From a virus, in the IMG/VR virus record IMGVR_UViG_3300047157_000114, positions 1 through 60,405 of that record: a stretch of 60,405 bases of DNA. The stretch is one strand, 5' to 3'. Shown piece after piece: positions 46,905 through 56,706 of the stretch. The notes beneath the pieces were generated by a model, which saw nothing but the letters and a program-made list of their open reading frames with translations, had not been told where the DNA came from and did no database searches. The translations under genes were made by a program, and so were the position numbers. Positions within the stretch are counted from its first letter, which is position 1. Every line of letters begins with the position of its first letter.

Positions 46905-49900
46905 TTATGAGTGAACGTATGTTCCACTCCCTGTATATGTTAGTATTGTATAAGTACCATCTGTTGTTACGGTTGGGCTACCCGTTGTAGAGCTTGAATA
47001 TTCAGATGTAAGTAATCTTAATATAACCACTCCAGAACCACCTGCTCCTGAAAAACCTCCATCATAAGTAGTTCCTCCACCACCACCACCGAGGTTAGCA
47101 GTTCCACTTTGTCCTGTTAGTGGAGTTCCAGCACCATTTCCACCACCACCATCTCCTCCAATACCTCCAACTGCAGTAGCAAATGATGAACCACCACCAC
47201 CACCAGCATAAGATACAGAGCTACCTGTTATAGAAACAGCTAATCCATTTCCACCATTTCCTCCACCAGTTCCAGCACCATTGTTACCGATAAGAGTAGC
47301 TCCACCTCCACCACCACCACCATAATCTGGTGCGGTTTGCCCTGTTCCTTGCCCTCCATCTTTACCTTGATTTGCAGTTGCAGAACCTCCAGTACTCGTT
47401 GAACCTCCACCTCCACCAGAACCTCCTGCTGAACCGGCAATGTTAGGGTTAATAGAAATTCCACCACCACCACCACCATCACTAGTAATGGTTGTCATGC
47501 CTGTTCCAGAAAGAACGCTATTTGTACCATTTACTCCTGCTGTTGTATTGTAAGCAACTCCTGCTCCACCACCACCTACTGTTATTGTATATGTTCCTGC
47601 TGCTAAAGTTATGTCTGATTCTGAAGAAGAGCCACCACCCGATGAACCACCGTAAGATGTTCTTAATCCACCAGCTCCACCTCCACCTCCGTGTCTGTTA
47701 CCTCCACCTCCACCACCAGCAATAGTCAAGAACGACATATTACCCGCTAAAGGCATAGGTGTTGGGTTTTCTTTAAAGGCCATGTAGATGTAAGTTTTTC
47801 CGCTTTCATTTGCTGAAGTAGCGCTTCCTAAAGTAAATCCATCAGAATCAAAAGATGTAAGACCTGAATTCACCCCCTCAGCATTAGCACCGTTAGGATA
47901 TAGAACCTTTGTTGCTCCTCTAGCAGTATCATATAATTCCCAACTATCTACTCCGTCAGTTTCTTTTAATAGTACCCAGTTTGGAGAAAATCCTAATCCC
48001 GTGATTGCTTGAGTGCTGCTATTTCCTGTATAACTGGACATCTTGCTAAATCCTGCTGTTGATTTAAAACAATAAGCTACGTAAGTTCTTCCACTTGTAT
48101 TGGCGTTTCCAAAAGTGTTATTTAAAGTAAAGGTTGTGGCGTTGGAAGCAAACCAATTTGAAAAGGTGTCTTGGGCGTTTGATAGGTTTAAAGTAAGATA
48201 ATTGTTAACACCTATTGTTTCATAATAATTTATCCAGTTTGTCGAGCCTGTATTCATACATTTAATAATTATAGCGTCCGGCGCAACAGTCAATCCATGA
48301 CCCACAGTTGCTCCTGCTGTAGAATTTCCTGTGTATTTAACTATGCTAAACCCTGCTGCTTGATTTGCAGCCACTATAGATTGTATGTCTCCATCATTGT
48401 TTATAGCCGGAATAGGATTTGCTTTCCAAGTCCACGCTACCATATTACTTCCATTTTCATTTGTGTACGGGTCTTGCCCTATTGTAAATCCATCAGTATC
48501 AAAACTATTAAAGTCATTAGCGGTTGTGTTAAAATCAGCTGCGTCTAAGTTCGTGTAGTTTCCAGGCACAAGCTCTGAGCCTAATAATCTAACATTATCA
48601 AATTCCATGTGGTCTCTTGCAGAACTTCTGTTTTTTATCCAAACCCAGCTTGGGCTAAACCCTAAACCGGTGATTGCTCTATTACTAGTAGCGTTACCTG
48701 TGTATAATGTATTTGCAAAGCTATCAGCTAAATTTGGCGCAGCTGTTGGGTCTGAAGCAAATGCTATATATAGAAATTGGTCGGCATTAGCGTTCCAAGA
48801 AGAGTCATCATTAGAAATTTTAAATCCTGTGCTTAAAAAATCAACAGCATCGTCTGTAGTGTTTGACTCAGCATTATTTAAATTTGGAAATAAAGTTCTT
48901 TGCCTGTGATTTAATGGGTTTCTTTTATTATCAACCATTCTCCAGTTTGATGTACCAGAAGTATTTTTTACAATTAAAAGCGCTGGTTCAAATCCTGTTA
49001 CTACTAGTGGGCCATCCGAAATACCATTCCCTTGGTATTTTCCAATTTTTGAATACCCTGCTATAGAAGCAAAACAATAAGCTATAAAAGTACCTCCACT
49101 AGCATTTACATCACCATAAGTACCTAATGAAAAAACAGAAGAGGATGGTAGTGTAGAGTTGAAAGGGTTGGTTGGGGTTTGAGTGCCACTTGGGTCGCTT
49201 AATTCCATTACCTGATTAGCAGGGTCTGTAGTTTGGTTCGTAAACATTTTCCAGCCGGATATAGCTAGATAATTATTAAATATAATTATTTCAGGGGCTA
49301 CTCCTAATCCATGTCCCACAGTGCCATTAGCTCCTGTTCCCGTAAACTTAACCAATGAAAAACCTGCTTTTGTGTTTGCTTGTACATCACTTGTAATTGT
49401 TCCTTCTGTATTACTGCTTGTAGTTCCTCCTCCTGCTTTCCAACACCAAGCTACATAAGTAGCCTCCATTGCTGAATCATTAACAACACCACTCCATCTG
49501 TACCTAATTGTAAATCCATCACTATCAAAAGAAGTAAAATTTGGCCTATTTGCTTGAGCGTTTACTGTATTTGATGATAATTCGATTACCTGCACCTCTT
49601 GTTGAATCAACCATATATGGTCATTCAGCATTAGCACTCTGTCTTTTATCCATACTAAATCTGGTTGAAACCTACTCCTGTAATGGATGCTGTAGCCATG
49701 TACCTGTCATATAAAACCGTATTAAAATGCTCGCTGGTATTGGGGGTATATCCTCTGATTGTAGATCTCTCCATTCTCCTCCATCCCAAAACTCTACTAA
49801 GTTAGTAGTCGTGTTATATCTCCACTCACCTGTACTTGGACTTGTCGGTCTCTCAGCAGTTGTACCACTAGGCAACTTTAAAGCAGTGTTTAAACTTTCT

Positions 49901-49941
49901 AAGTTAAATAAATCCGGGTTTGTAATTTTTGTTGTTGCCAT
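46905..49941 (-). CDS. Tail fiber with repeated LamG-like/DUF7483 modules and Gly-rich tip
   Basis: ATG 49941 begins MATTKITNPDLFNLESLNTA, LKLPSGTTAERPTSPSTGEW and RYNTTTNLVEFWDGGEWRDL, an N-terminal anchor shared with two other fibers. A frameshift near 49660 leads into a 910-residue ORF with at least three repeats of the type ATSNRAITGLGFSPSWVWIK, FNSFDSDGFTIGQDPY and MVAWTWKAN, resembling DUF7483-type repeats. The last ~250 residues are Gly-rich (FLTIAGGGGGGNRHGGGGGA) ending TYTGSGTYVHS, a polyglycine-type receptor-binding tip. About 1,010 residues in all. Confidence 0.78.
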
Positions 49942-49943
49942 AA

Positions 49944-51125
49944 TTATGATGAAAATGTAAAATATAAATATGTTGAACCTGACGCATTAATTTCAGCATC
50001 TGAAACTTGTGGCTCGAAACTAGTTGCATCAAAATCCACAAATTTATTATTACTGTTAAGTTGTTCAGCTTGAGTGCTGTTTGCTTCTAATCTATTATTT
50101 CTTGGGTTTGATGTATTTCTTTTATTATCAAACATTAACCAGCCCCCAGTGCTGTTTGTTCTTTTAATCATAACCCAAGCAGGTTGAAATCCTACTGTTA
50201 CCGTATTACCGGCAGCTCCTGTTCCTGTATATACGCCAAACTTTGAGTACCCTTCGACTGAATGGAAACAATATGCGTTCATTGTTTGCCCTCCTGAACC
50301 TGATTCTGCAAATATTGTTGTTGAATCAAAACCTGCGCCAGATGAATCACCTTTTGCATCTCCTGCGTTAAGTTTAATATAATCAAAACTTCCATCTATA
50401 AGACTAGTGTACCACCACCAACTTGCAATTTGACTCGATTGTTTATATAAAACCACGTCGGGTGTTTGTGATAATCCGTGACCGACACGATTAGCTGCGT
50501 TTCCATTAGTAGTAAATTGAACAATTGAAAATCCTGCATCTTGATTTGCTTGTACTGTACTTGTAATATCGCCATCTGTATTGCTGCTTGTCGTTCCACC
50601 ATTTGCTTTCCAACACCAAGCTACGTAAGTAGAAGCAGAGTCATTAATCTCATTATCACTACCTAAAGTAAATCCATCACTGTCAAAAGATTGTAGTCTT
50701 TGCGGGCCTGCTGCTTCTGCATTGGTATTATTTGTTGACATAAACTTTAGTACTCCTCTGGTTGAATCATATACGTTGTGATTTTCAGCATTTGGCCCTC
50801 TTTCTTTTATCCACACCCAATCTGGTTTAAAACCTACTCCTGTAATTGCTTGTGTGCTACTGTTTCCAGAATATAAAACAGTATTAAAATTTTCTGTTGC
50901 AACTGGAGGAACAGATACATTATTTATTTTTTTCCAAGCTGCTCCATTGTAATATTCTTCACAAGAAGCTGAACCTTCTGAAGTTTCATTGGTATTGTTT
51001 CTAATCATACCAGCCACATCGGTAGCAGGTCTATTCAGCTCCGTTCCGCTAGGTATTTTTAGGCCGCTTTCTGAAGTCGACTCATTTAAATCTAGTACGT
51101 CAGGTATTACTTTTGTTGTTGCCAT
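49944..51125 (-). CDS. Tail fiber paralogue without Gly-rich tip (393 aa)
   Basis: MATTKVIPDVLDLNESTSES, GLKIPSGTELNRPATDVAGM then EEYYNGAAWKKINNVSVPP is the shared anchor. Two repeats follow: STQAITGVGFKPDWVWIKER, LQSFDSDGFTLGSDNEINDS and TYVAWCWKANGG, and VTVGFQPAWVMIKRTNSTGG, ending STYLYFTFSS. It is a shorter sibling of the following fiber and lies two bases upstream of it. Confidence 0.75.
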   Translation of the reverse strand: MATTKVIPDVLDLNESTSESGLKIPSGTELNRPATDVAGMIRNNTNETSEGSASCEEYYNGAAWKKINNVSVPPVATENFNTVLYSGNSSTQAITGVGFKPDWVWIKERGPNAENHNVYDSTRGVLKFMSTNNTNAEAAGPQRLQSFDSDGFTLGSDNEINDSASTYVAWCWKANGGTTSSNTDGDITSTVQANQDAGFSIVQFTTNGNAANRVGHGLSQTPDVVLYKQSSQIASWWWYTSLIDGSFDYIKLNAGDAKGDSSGAGFDSTTIFAESGSGGQTMNAYCFHSVEGYSKFGVYTGTGAAGNTVTVGFQPAWVMIKRTNSTGGWLMFDNKRNTSNPRNNRLEANSTQAEQLNSNNKFVDFDATSFEPQVSDAEINASGSTYLYFTFSS

Positions 51126-51126
51126 A

Positions 51127-52107
51127 TTATTCTTTTTCTATCCAAGTTTACAGTTTCTTCATCCCAAAGATACGATTTTCCATCATTTGGTATATCTACA
51201 GGAGCTGCCCAATTACGGAATAAATGACATCCCTGTCTTGTAACAAAATTCGGACTATATCTATATCTTTAATAATCCAACTAGGATAAGGTTTAGGGCC
51301 TACATCATTCAACAACCACTTTGCTCTTCTTCATTCCAACAATTTTTACCTTCTACTTTTTCTACTGGAGCTGTCCATCCTGTCTCTGTGCTCCACGACC
51401 AGCTAGGGTAAGGAGCAACTGAGTTATAAGGCTGAGATAAATACAAATAATCTACCCACTCTGTAGTATCTTCTTTCCACCAGTATTCACCCTCTGGTTT
51501 TTCTACTGGACATTCCCATAAACAAGACTCTTCATTTAAAGTCCAAGACTCAAATGGCTGTGGCGCATAAAACGCATCTCTTACAGGGTCGTAAGTATAC
51601 CCTACCCCTGCATAATTTTTTCTAAAAGGTGTGCCTCCGTTTTGGTGAACACCACCTATTGTATTGTAAGAAGTTCTTTTGCATAGTCCGCCTTTTCCAT
51701 AATACCCTTCCCAGTAAATCGTATTGTCTATAACCTCTGGTGGAAGCGCATGAAGTTCTTCAAGCTTTACTTGTATCTCTGCCTCAATCGCTGTAATTTC
51801 TTCTTTTGTTTTATCTGCAGTTCTGCTGTCTTCTAAATCTTTTATCTCCTGCTCAATCGTTTCGTCTCTAGCAGATTTCTCATACGTCTCAAGCACTCCA
51901 GTAATTACTCCAGTAACTACACAAAGACAATTGTCTATTTCTTCTTGCTTGCATCTATCTCTCTTGCTTTGCTTCAATCGCAGCTGTATCTTCTTCAGTA
52001 GGCTCTTCGATAGAAGTAAGCGTACTCATCTCACTCCATAATACTGAAAGCTCTTCTCTTAGAGTTTCTGTTGTGTGGTCGTTATTTAAAAATGCGTAAT
52101 GTGCCAT
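51127..52107 (-). CDS. Trp-rich virion protein with MAHYAFLN start, frameshifted (~325 aa)
   Basis: ATG 52107: MAHYAFLNNDHTTETLREEL; after a frameshift near 51975 CVVTGVITGVLETYEKSARD, CKRTSYNTIGGVHQNGGTPF, RKNYAGVGYTYDPVRDAFYA, PQPFESWTLNEESCLWECPV, then PYPSWSWSTETGWTAPVEKV; the last part is in other frames and ends YLWDEET...TWIEKE at 51127. The repeated PYPSW/WNEE units match the 46503 gene, with more repeats. It may be an assembly partner of the adjacent fibers. Confidence 0.65.
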
Positions 52108-52108
52108 A

Positions 52109-53162
52109 TTAACTAAAACTTATTGTATCTGTTCCTGCTGTAAACGTTGTTACTTTATCACTACCATCCGTAGCTGTTGAACTTGTTAGACCTGCTCCTA
52201 CTGTTATTGTATATGTGTTTGGATATCTAACAATTACTATTCCCTGAACCTCCAGCTCCTCCCATTGCAGGAGTACCTGTTTGTAACCTAGCTCCTCCTC
52301 CACCTCCTCCAGTGTTTGCTGTACCAGTATTTCCACCTAGCCGTTATAATTTGACCACCTTACCTCCACCTCCTGTTCCACCAGCTCCCCCTGGTTTAGC
52401 ATTCCAGAAGCTCCTCCACCTCCACCTCCTCCCGTATGTTACAGATGCTCCTGTTATAGAAACAGATAAACCAGCGCCTCCAATTCCTGAGTTGGTTGCT
52501 GAAGACGTTAGCTCCCACAGCGCTTGCACCTCCACCACCACCACCTCCATATGGATTATTGTTAATACCATTCCTCCTGCAAATCCTTGATTAGCTGTAC
52601 CTGCTCCCCCAGTGAGGGCCGTTATGTTTAGCTCCACCACCTGAACCACCGAAGGTGCAGCCTCTGGTACTACTCGGTTTGCTCCTCCTCCTCCTCCAAG
52701 AGAAGTTATAGTTGCAAAAACTGAATCATTTCCATTATTACCATTACCATTATTCCTGCATTGTATACTCCCGCTCCACCTGCTCCAACTGTAACAGTGT
52801 ATTTGTGCTTAAAGCAACACCTAATTTACTTTCATTTGACGCACCACCTCCCGATGTTGACCAAAAGAAGTACGAAGTCCACCTGCTCCTCCTCCACCTC
52901 CATAATTTAACTCCACCTGCTCCTCCACCTCCAGCTACTACTAAAAAGTCTGCTTCAAAATCTACGCTAGGTCCTGCGGCTCCTTCAGAGAATCTCTTCC
53001 AGTCTGCGTTGTCTTTGTATTCGAGTCTGCTATCTGTTGTATTTAAACGTAGGTCTCCAGCAACTCCCGTTGGTCTTTGAGCGTAGTTCCCTTTGCCCAC
53101 ACTAGACCTCCAGTGTTACCACTCATGTCAATTACGTTTGTAGTTACTTTGTTTGTTGCCAT
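52109..53162 (-). CDS. Gly-rich tail fiber, heavily frameshifted (~350 aa)
   Basis: ATG 53162: MATNKVTTNVIDMSGNTGGL, then in another frame QRPTGVAGDLRLNTTDSRLE and YKDNADWKRFSEGAAGPSVD, the same anchor as the two other fibers. Next come Gly-rich pieces (EADFLVVAGGGGAGG, TSGGGASNESKLGVALS, TGGAGTANQGFAGG) and the end ITVGAGLTSSTATDGSDKVT. The Gly codon runs are damaged by many indels. Probably a receptor-binding fiber. Confidence 0.6.
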
Positions 53163-53172
53163 GAGCTAAACG

Positions 53173-53838
53173 TTATTGTGTTATTACTACTTCTATTCCA
53201 TTTGCTGCGGTTGTCGGTGGCGCTGTTGCGAAAGTTAATGTCGTTCCTGCAACTGTATAGTTTGCCGTTCCCCCAGAATCTTTGGAGTTTTGATATACAC
53301 CGCTAATAAATATATTTAGATTAGCAGCTGCCGTTGGCGTTACTGATAATGTAAATGCTGTTGTTGAGTTGTTTCCTGTAAACTGGTCTTTAACAACTGA
53401 TGTTCCTGTGGCAGTAGCAGCAATTGTAATTTCAGTAGCAGAAGTTTGAGTTAGCGTTATACCAGCTCCTTGAGTTAAATTCACAGCTGAATCAGTTCCA
53501 GCAGCTGCATCTAATTGTAAAGGAACACTACTTCCAGCTTTTGCACCCGCTTTTATAGTATATGTGTCTCCTAAAGTCGTAGTGAGCTATATTTATTTCA
53601 TTAGCACTACGTTCTTGTTAAAGTAATGTTTTCCACCTGTCAGAGTAATCGCATCATTCGTAGAATCACTACCTGCTAGGTTAATACTTTGTAGTTGCCG
53701 CTGGAACATCTATGTATAAGTAGTTCCAGATAACAAGGACTTTGCTACTTGTATATTGTCAGTTCCTTTATACCCAACGAAATAATCTATATCTGCTAGG
53801 GAAGAACCTGTTGTAAATTGTGAAAATTTTACTGCCAT
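53173..53838 (-). CDS. Putative fiber or baseplate structural protein, frameshifted (222 codons)
   Basis: MAVKFSQFTTGSSLADIDYF, VGYKGTDNIQVAKSLLSGTT, then after indels near 53710-53580 TLGDTYTIKAGAKAGSSVPL, QLDAAAGTDSAVNLTQGAGI, TLTQTSATEITIAATATGTS and IFISGVYQNSKDSGGTANYT, ending GIEVVITQ. This beta-rich pattern with LxQGAGITLT is typical of phage tail fiber shafts and adaptors. Confidence 0.55.
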
Positions 53839-53849
53839 TTTATTTTAAT

Positions 53850-53990
53850 TTATTCTGTTATTAAGTCATTACTATTTAATTCTGAAACCATTTGGATTGA
53901 AAGTTCAGTTATAATATCTTCACTTCCGAACGGAGCTTGCCCCGCTTCTCTTTGTCCAATCCAATTCCCTATGGCAATAAATGACGGCAT
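53850..53990 (-). CDS. Small virion-region protein (46 aa)
   Basis: MPSFIAIGNWIGQREAGQAP, FGSEDIITELSIQMVSELNS, ending NDLITE. Its start overlaps the end of the upstream structural gene. No family assigned. Confidence 0.5.
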   Translation of the reverse strand: MPSFIAIGNWIGQREAGQAPFGSEDIITELSIQMVSELNSNDLITE

Positions 53991-53991
53991 A

Positions 53992-54460
53992 TTACCAAAG
54001 AGCTATTATGTTATCAGCACTTGTTCCTGTCGCAAAAACCTTAACTACATTCACTGGGAAAAAAGTTCCTGTGTTTACTCCTTGAAAAGTAACCTCATCA
54101 CCACCTACTGTTGTTACTTTTAAATTTCCTGCTGTACCTATATACAACACAGCACCTTCTTGATTACCATCGTATAACTGATAAGCCTTTGCATTTGCCA
54201 TAATATCATCAGTCAAGTTTAACGTGGTTGTATTCTCTATACTCAGGACTGTTGTCTGAGTACCATCTGTAGTATTTACTACAATCATACCAGTTTGAAC
54301 TGTTTCCGCTGTAAAGTTTGCATTGCTATCAATTAGTTGCTTGGTTGCAGCAGATGTTGTTGTTCCACTTGGACCTACTATTCCTATGTTTGGAATGTCT
54401 GTATAAGTCAGACTTGTTAACAGGCCATGCTCTATATCCTTGTAATTTTTGGTATGCCAT
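53992..54460 (-). CDS. Small structural protein, frameshifted (~155 aa)
   Basis: ATG 54460: MAYQKLQGYRAW; after an indel near 54405 DIPNIGIVGPSGTTTSAATK, QLIDSNANFTAETVQTGMIV, VNTTDGTQTTVLSIENTTTL, then TFQGVNTGTFFPVNVVKVFA ending SADNIIALW. It resembles small beta-rich virion proteins (MAYQKLQ...PN...SGT) common in marine phages. Confidence 0.6.
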
Positions 54461-54462
54461 TT

Positions 54463-54636
54463 TTAATTATTTTTTTTACTATACGGAAACAAACGATTAA
54501 GACCATCTCGTCTTTCGCTGCACCCGCAATCTTTATTAAGTTTTTGTGATACTACATCTACAGCTTTTTTAATGCCTGTAAACTTAGTAAACTTTTCTAT
54601 ATCATCTCCCAGACCCCTGGACTTCATTTTATACAT
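54463..54636 (-). CDS. Conserved small phage protein with CGC..R motif (57 aa)
   Basis: MYKMKSRGLGDDIEKFTKFT, GIKKAVDVVSQKLNKDCGCS and ERRDGLNRLFPYSKK. RGLGDxIExxTxxTGIKxxV...DCGCxxRxxxLNxxFPY is a recurring family of Bacteroidota phages with unknown role; the two Cys may bind metal. ATG 54627 is an alternative start. Confidence 0.65.
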   Translation of the reverse strand: MYKMKSRGLGDDIEKFTKFTGIKKAVDVVSQKLNKDCGCSERRDGLNRLFPYSKKNN

Positions 54637-54661
54637 ATACACTTTTCTTTTTTACAATCTT

Positions 54662-54784
54662 TCATCTTAAATGATATTGCAAATATAATCTTATTCCAGT
54701 TACATTTAAAATTATGTGTAAGCCACCCCACCATCTTGCGATTGCGTGCGATGTTTTAATAAGCCATGCTCCTAGTTTTTTCAT
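54662..54784 (-). CDS. Small protein (40 aa)
   Basis: MKKLGAWLIKTSHAIARWWG then GLHIILNVTGIRLYLQYHLR. Amphipathic and Trp-rich, with a possible membrane-associated helix. A TATATTTG box (54680-54687 on the minus strand) inside it could start transcription of the next gene. Confidence 0.45.
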   Translation of the reverse strand: MKKLGAWLIKTSHAIARWWGGLHIILNVTGIRLYLQYHLR

Positions 54785-54789
54785 AATAT

Positions 54790-54996
54790 TTATTTTTTAC
54801 AACCAAAATTGTTTGCGTAGTTAGCCATGGCTACTACCGCTTTAGAATACTTGTCTGTATTCTTCATAACTGCAGAAGCAGCAGAACAAGTAGACTTACC
54901 AGGCATATTTTTATTTACCCAGTTAGTAAACTTTCCTTCATTCTTTTTTTTAATTTCAGGAAACGCATTTTTTTTAGTTCTACCTTTTGTAGCCAT
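54790..54996 (-). CDS. Small Lys-rich protein (68 aa)
   Basis: MATKGRTKKNAFPEIKKKNE, GKFTNWVNKNMPGKSTCSAA, SAVMKNTDKYSKAVVAMANY ending ANNFGCKK. A basic tail followed by a compact helical unit with two Cys, like other tiny conserved proteins around it. Likely virion-associated and DNA-binding; its start overlaps the upstream stop (TAATG). Confidence 0.6.
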   Translation of the reverse strand: MATKGRTKKNAFPEIKKKNEGKFTNWVNKNMPGKSTCSAASAVMKNTDKYSKAVVAMANYANNFGCKK

Positions 54997-55151
54997 TACT
55001 TCATGTTTGAATCAGCTGAGTATGGGTGTTCTCCGTAATACTTGTACATTCCTTTAGACTCGTTTCTTCTGTCTTTTAAAGATTGTTTTTTCTTACCGTT
55101 ACGAGCTGCGATTGCTTCGTCGTCTCTTGAATTGTATCCTTGTTTTTTCAT
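54996..55151 (-). CDS. Small basic protein (51 aa)
   Basis: MKKQGYNSRDDEAIAARNGK, KKQSLKDRRNESKGMYKYYG ending HPYSADSNMK. Lys/Arg-rich. It resembles the tiny RDDE-IAARNGK-type proteins of Bacteroidota phages; no function known. Confidence 0.6.
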   Translation of the reverse strand: MKKQGYNSRDDEAIAARNGKKKQSLKDRRNESKGMYKYYGEHPYSADSNMK

Positions 55152-55172
55152 AATATAAAATTTTTATTAATA

Positions 55173-55180
55173 CAAAGATA
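55173..55180 (-). promoter_or_regulatory. -7 box for small basic genes
   Basis: Minus-strand TATCTTTG, 21 bases before ATG 55151. Confidence 0.65.
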
Positions 55181-55199
55181 GTAATATTTTTTTTATAGT

Positions 55200-55555
55200 C
55201 TATTTTTTGCAGGACTTAGCGCCTACCGTCGTCTTTTAAAAGCGGTAAATATACATTTCCAGCGCTTTCTGGATAAGTTATTTGGAGTGTTTGGATCGTT
55301 TTGTTTCTTTTTACATTTTTAAGACGTCTTTTTATACCTAGACTTCTTGCGCAGTAGCTATCCCCTTTAGTACATTAATGGTACCATTTGGCCTTACTCT
55401 AGGACGTCTTTTAATACCTAGACCGCAGTAGCTGTTCCCCTTTAGTAGTACCCTTTAGGACCCCCTCCTTTAGCTTTGCCTGCCTGACCATAGCTTATTC
55501 TTCTACCGTCAGATGTTACTTTTACTTTTGCTTTACCTTGTCTTGGTCTTGCCAT
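55200..55555 (-). CDS. Small basic protein with NDPNTPNNLSRKRWKC motif, frameshifted
   Basis: ATG 55555: MARPRQGKAKVKVTSDGRRI, SYGQAGKAKGGGPKG. In shifted frames come SYCARSLGIKRR, RVRPNG, a second SYCARSLGIK unit, KKQNDPNTPNNLSRKRWKC and GAKSCKK ending at 55200. The family is known from Bacteroidota phages as a small Cys/Lys-rich protein. The segment encoding the YCARSLGIK unit appears twice in tandem (about 55331-55378 and 55409-55449), either a real duplication or an assembly artefact. Confidence 0.5.
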
Positions 55556-55797
55556 TATGCGTTTCTTACTTTTGCTGCTTTAGTATTTGCTACTACTGTT
55601 CTACCTTTTGCTCCTTCTCTTTTTTTCTTACGAGCTGTTTGGGCTAATTGTCTTTTAGAAAGTCTTAATGCTTTTTTTCTTGGAAGACATCTGTCTGGAT
55701 TCTTTTTATCTTTACTCGTGCCGCATTTGCCTTTTATTTTACCATCAGTTCCAATGCGAACCCAATCTTGATTTACCCAATCTTTTAAAGCACCCAT
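55555..55797 (-). CDS. Small Lys/Arg-rich protein, DUF5872-like (80 aa)
   Basis: MGALKDWVNQDWVRIGTDGK, IKGKCGTSKDKKNPDRCLPR, KKALRLSKRQLAQTARKKKR ending KAAKVRNA. The W-V-N-Q-x-WV-x-IG...CG.S...CLP..KA..L family is widespread in large and marine phages, and may be packaged with DNA. Stop overlaps the next ATG. Confidence 0.65.
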   Translation of the reverse strand: MGALKDWVNQDWVRIGTDGKIKGKCGTSKDKKNPDRCLPRKKALRLSKRQLAQTARKKKREGAKGRTVVANTKAAKVRNA

Positions 55798-55804
55798 TAC
55801 TTTT

Positions 55805-55982
55805 TCAGGTTTTTTTAGGTTTTTTTGGCACCCGCAATCTTATCTGCGTAAGTAAACTTTCGTTAGGTTGTAACGGGTTCTTTTGATAGCCATAACCAGC
55901 TTTTACACTTAGCATGAGCTTGCTTTTTTCTTCCAAACCTCTTGTTTTTTTACCCTTTACTGTCTCTGGACTTTTTATTCAT
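55805..55982 (-). pseudogene. Broken Lys-rich small gene
   Basis: Frames give MNKKSRDSKG, then KRFGRKKQAHAKCK, and KAGYGYQKNPLQPNESLLTQ ending with Pro/Lys-rich VPKKPKKT. At least two indels. Same style as the neighbouring basic proteins, so probably a real gene damaged by errors. Confidence 0.35.
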
Positions 55983-55986
55983 TTAC

Positions 55987-56142
55987 TCATTTCTTACTTT
56001 TTTTTGCGTAGTTAGGATCTTTACAATATTTACTTGCTGCCATATTAGCGTAGGCAGACGGGTACGTATCAAACGTTCTCTTTGCCCAAGCAATACCTGC
56101 TGAACAGATTTTGTTCTTACGTCCTGTTTTTTTCTTAGCCAT
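55987..56142 (-). CDS. Small basic Cys-containing protein (51 aa)
   Basis: MAKKKTGRKNKICSAGIAWA, KRTFDTYPSAYANMAASKYC, KDPNYAKKSKK. Intact and clearly related in style to the 54790 protein (Cys near the middle, Ala-rich helix, Cys near the end). Stop and start overlap with neighbours. Confidence 0.6.
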   Translation of the reverse strand: MAKKKTGRKNKICSAGIAWAKRTFDTYPSAYANMAASKYCKDPNYAKKSKK

Positions 56143-56302
56143 TAATAACCTGAAACCGTTTTTTTCTCCATACCGTAGTTTGGATTGTTTTTTATTTTAC
56201 CCTTCATCATTTTTGCAAATGAGTGAGCGTTTGTGCTTTACCTACTGTTGGCGTTGTAGGGAAATGTTTTTTTACCGCCTTTGGAAATTTTACTGTTGGC
56301 AT
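56142..56302 (-). CDS. Small Lys-rich protein, frameshifted (~53 aa)
   Basis: MPTVKFPK, then in shifted frames GGKKTFPYNANS and KAQTLTHSFAKMMKGKIKNN, ending PNYGMEKKTVSGY. Similar to tiny MPTVNGKKFPYT-type phage proteins. One-base indels near 56275 and 56240. Confidence 0.45.
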
Positions 56303-56590
56303 AATTTATTTTTTTTTATAAAGAATCTTGATCTTTCATTATCTTTTATCCATGTGGATTTTTTAGTTTTCATAGTAGCGTGAAGAATTTTTTCTTCTCT
56401 CGAACCCTTTGGTGCGTATACCAATTTAGATATACCTGTCGAAGGGTTATAAATCTCTACATCCCCTGGCGTGGAATTAATTCTTCTAATTGCTGAATTA
56501 CGAAATCCCACAGAGTCGTAATTATCCATTTTACGGATTCCTACTGACTTGGAATTATTTTTTTTACTAGGTCTTGTTCCTCTATGGCAT
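56290..56590 (-). CDS. Small phage protein (79 aa, probably with 20 more N-terminal residues)
   Basis: The open part starts at ATG 56529: MDNYDSVGFRNSAIRRINST, PGDVEIYNPSTGISKLVYAP, SREEKILHATMKTKKSTWIK. Upstream in the same frame RGTRPSKKNNSKSVGIRKMDN is open, and ATG 56590 would join it after a one-base shift in ATGCCATAGAGG. A -7 box (56607-56614, TATCTTTG) precedes it. Role unknown; it heads the small basic gene cluster. Confidence 0.55.
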
Positions 56591-56606
56591 AATATTCTTA
56601 TTTTTA

Positions 56607-56614
56607 CAAAGATA
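56607..56614 (-). promoter_or_regulatory. -7 box for the small-gene cluster
   Basis: Minus-strand TATCTTTG 16 bases before ATG 56590. Confidence 0.6.
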
Positions 56615-56706
56615 ATAAATCTAATCTTGTAATGAAATTAAAAGTATAATGATTGCCTAAAATACTGGAGAGTTATCATTGTTTTTAAAGTTTAATACTT
56701 TATCAA

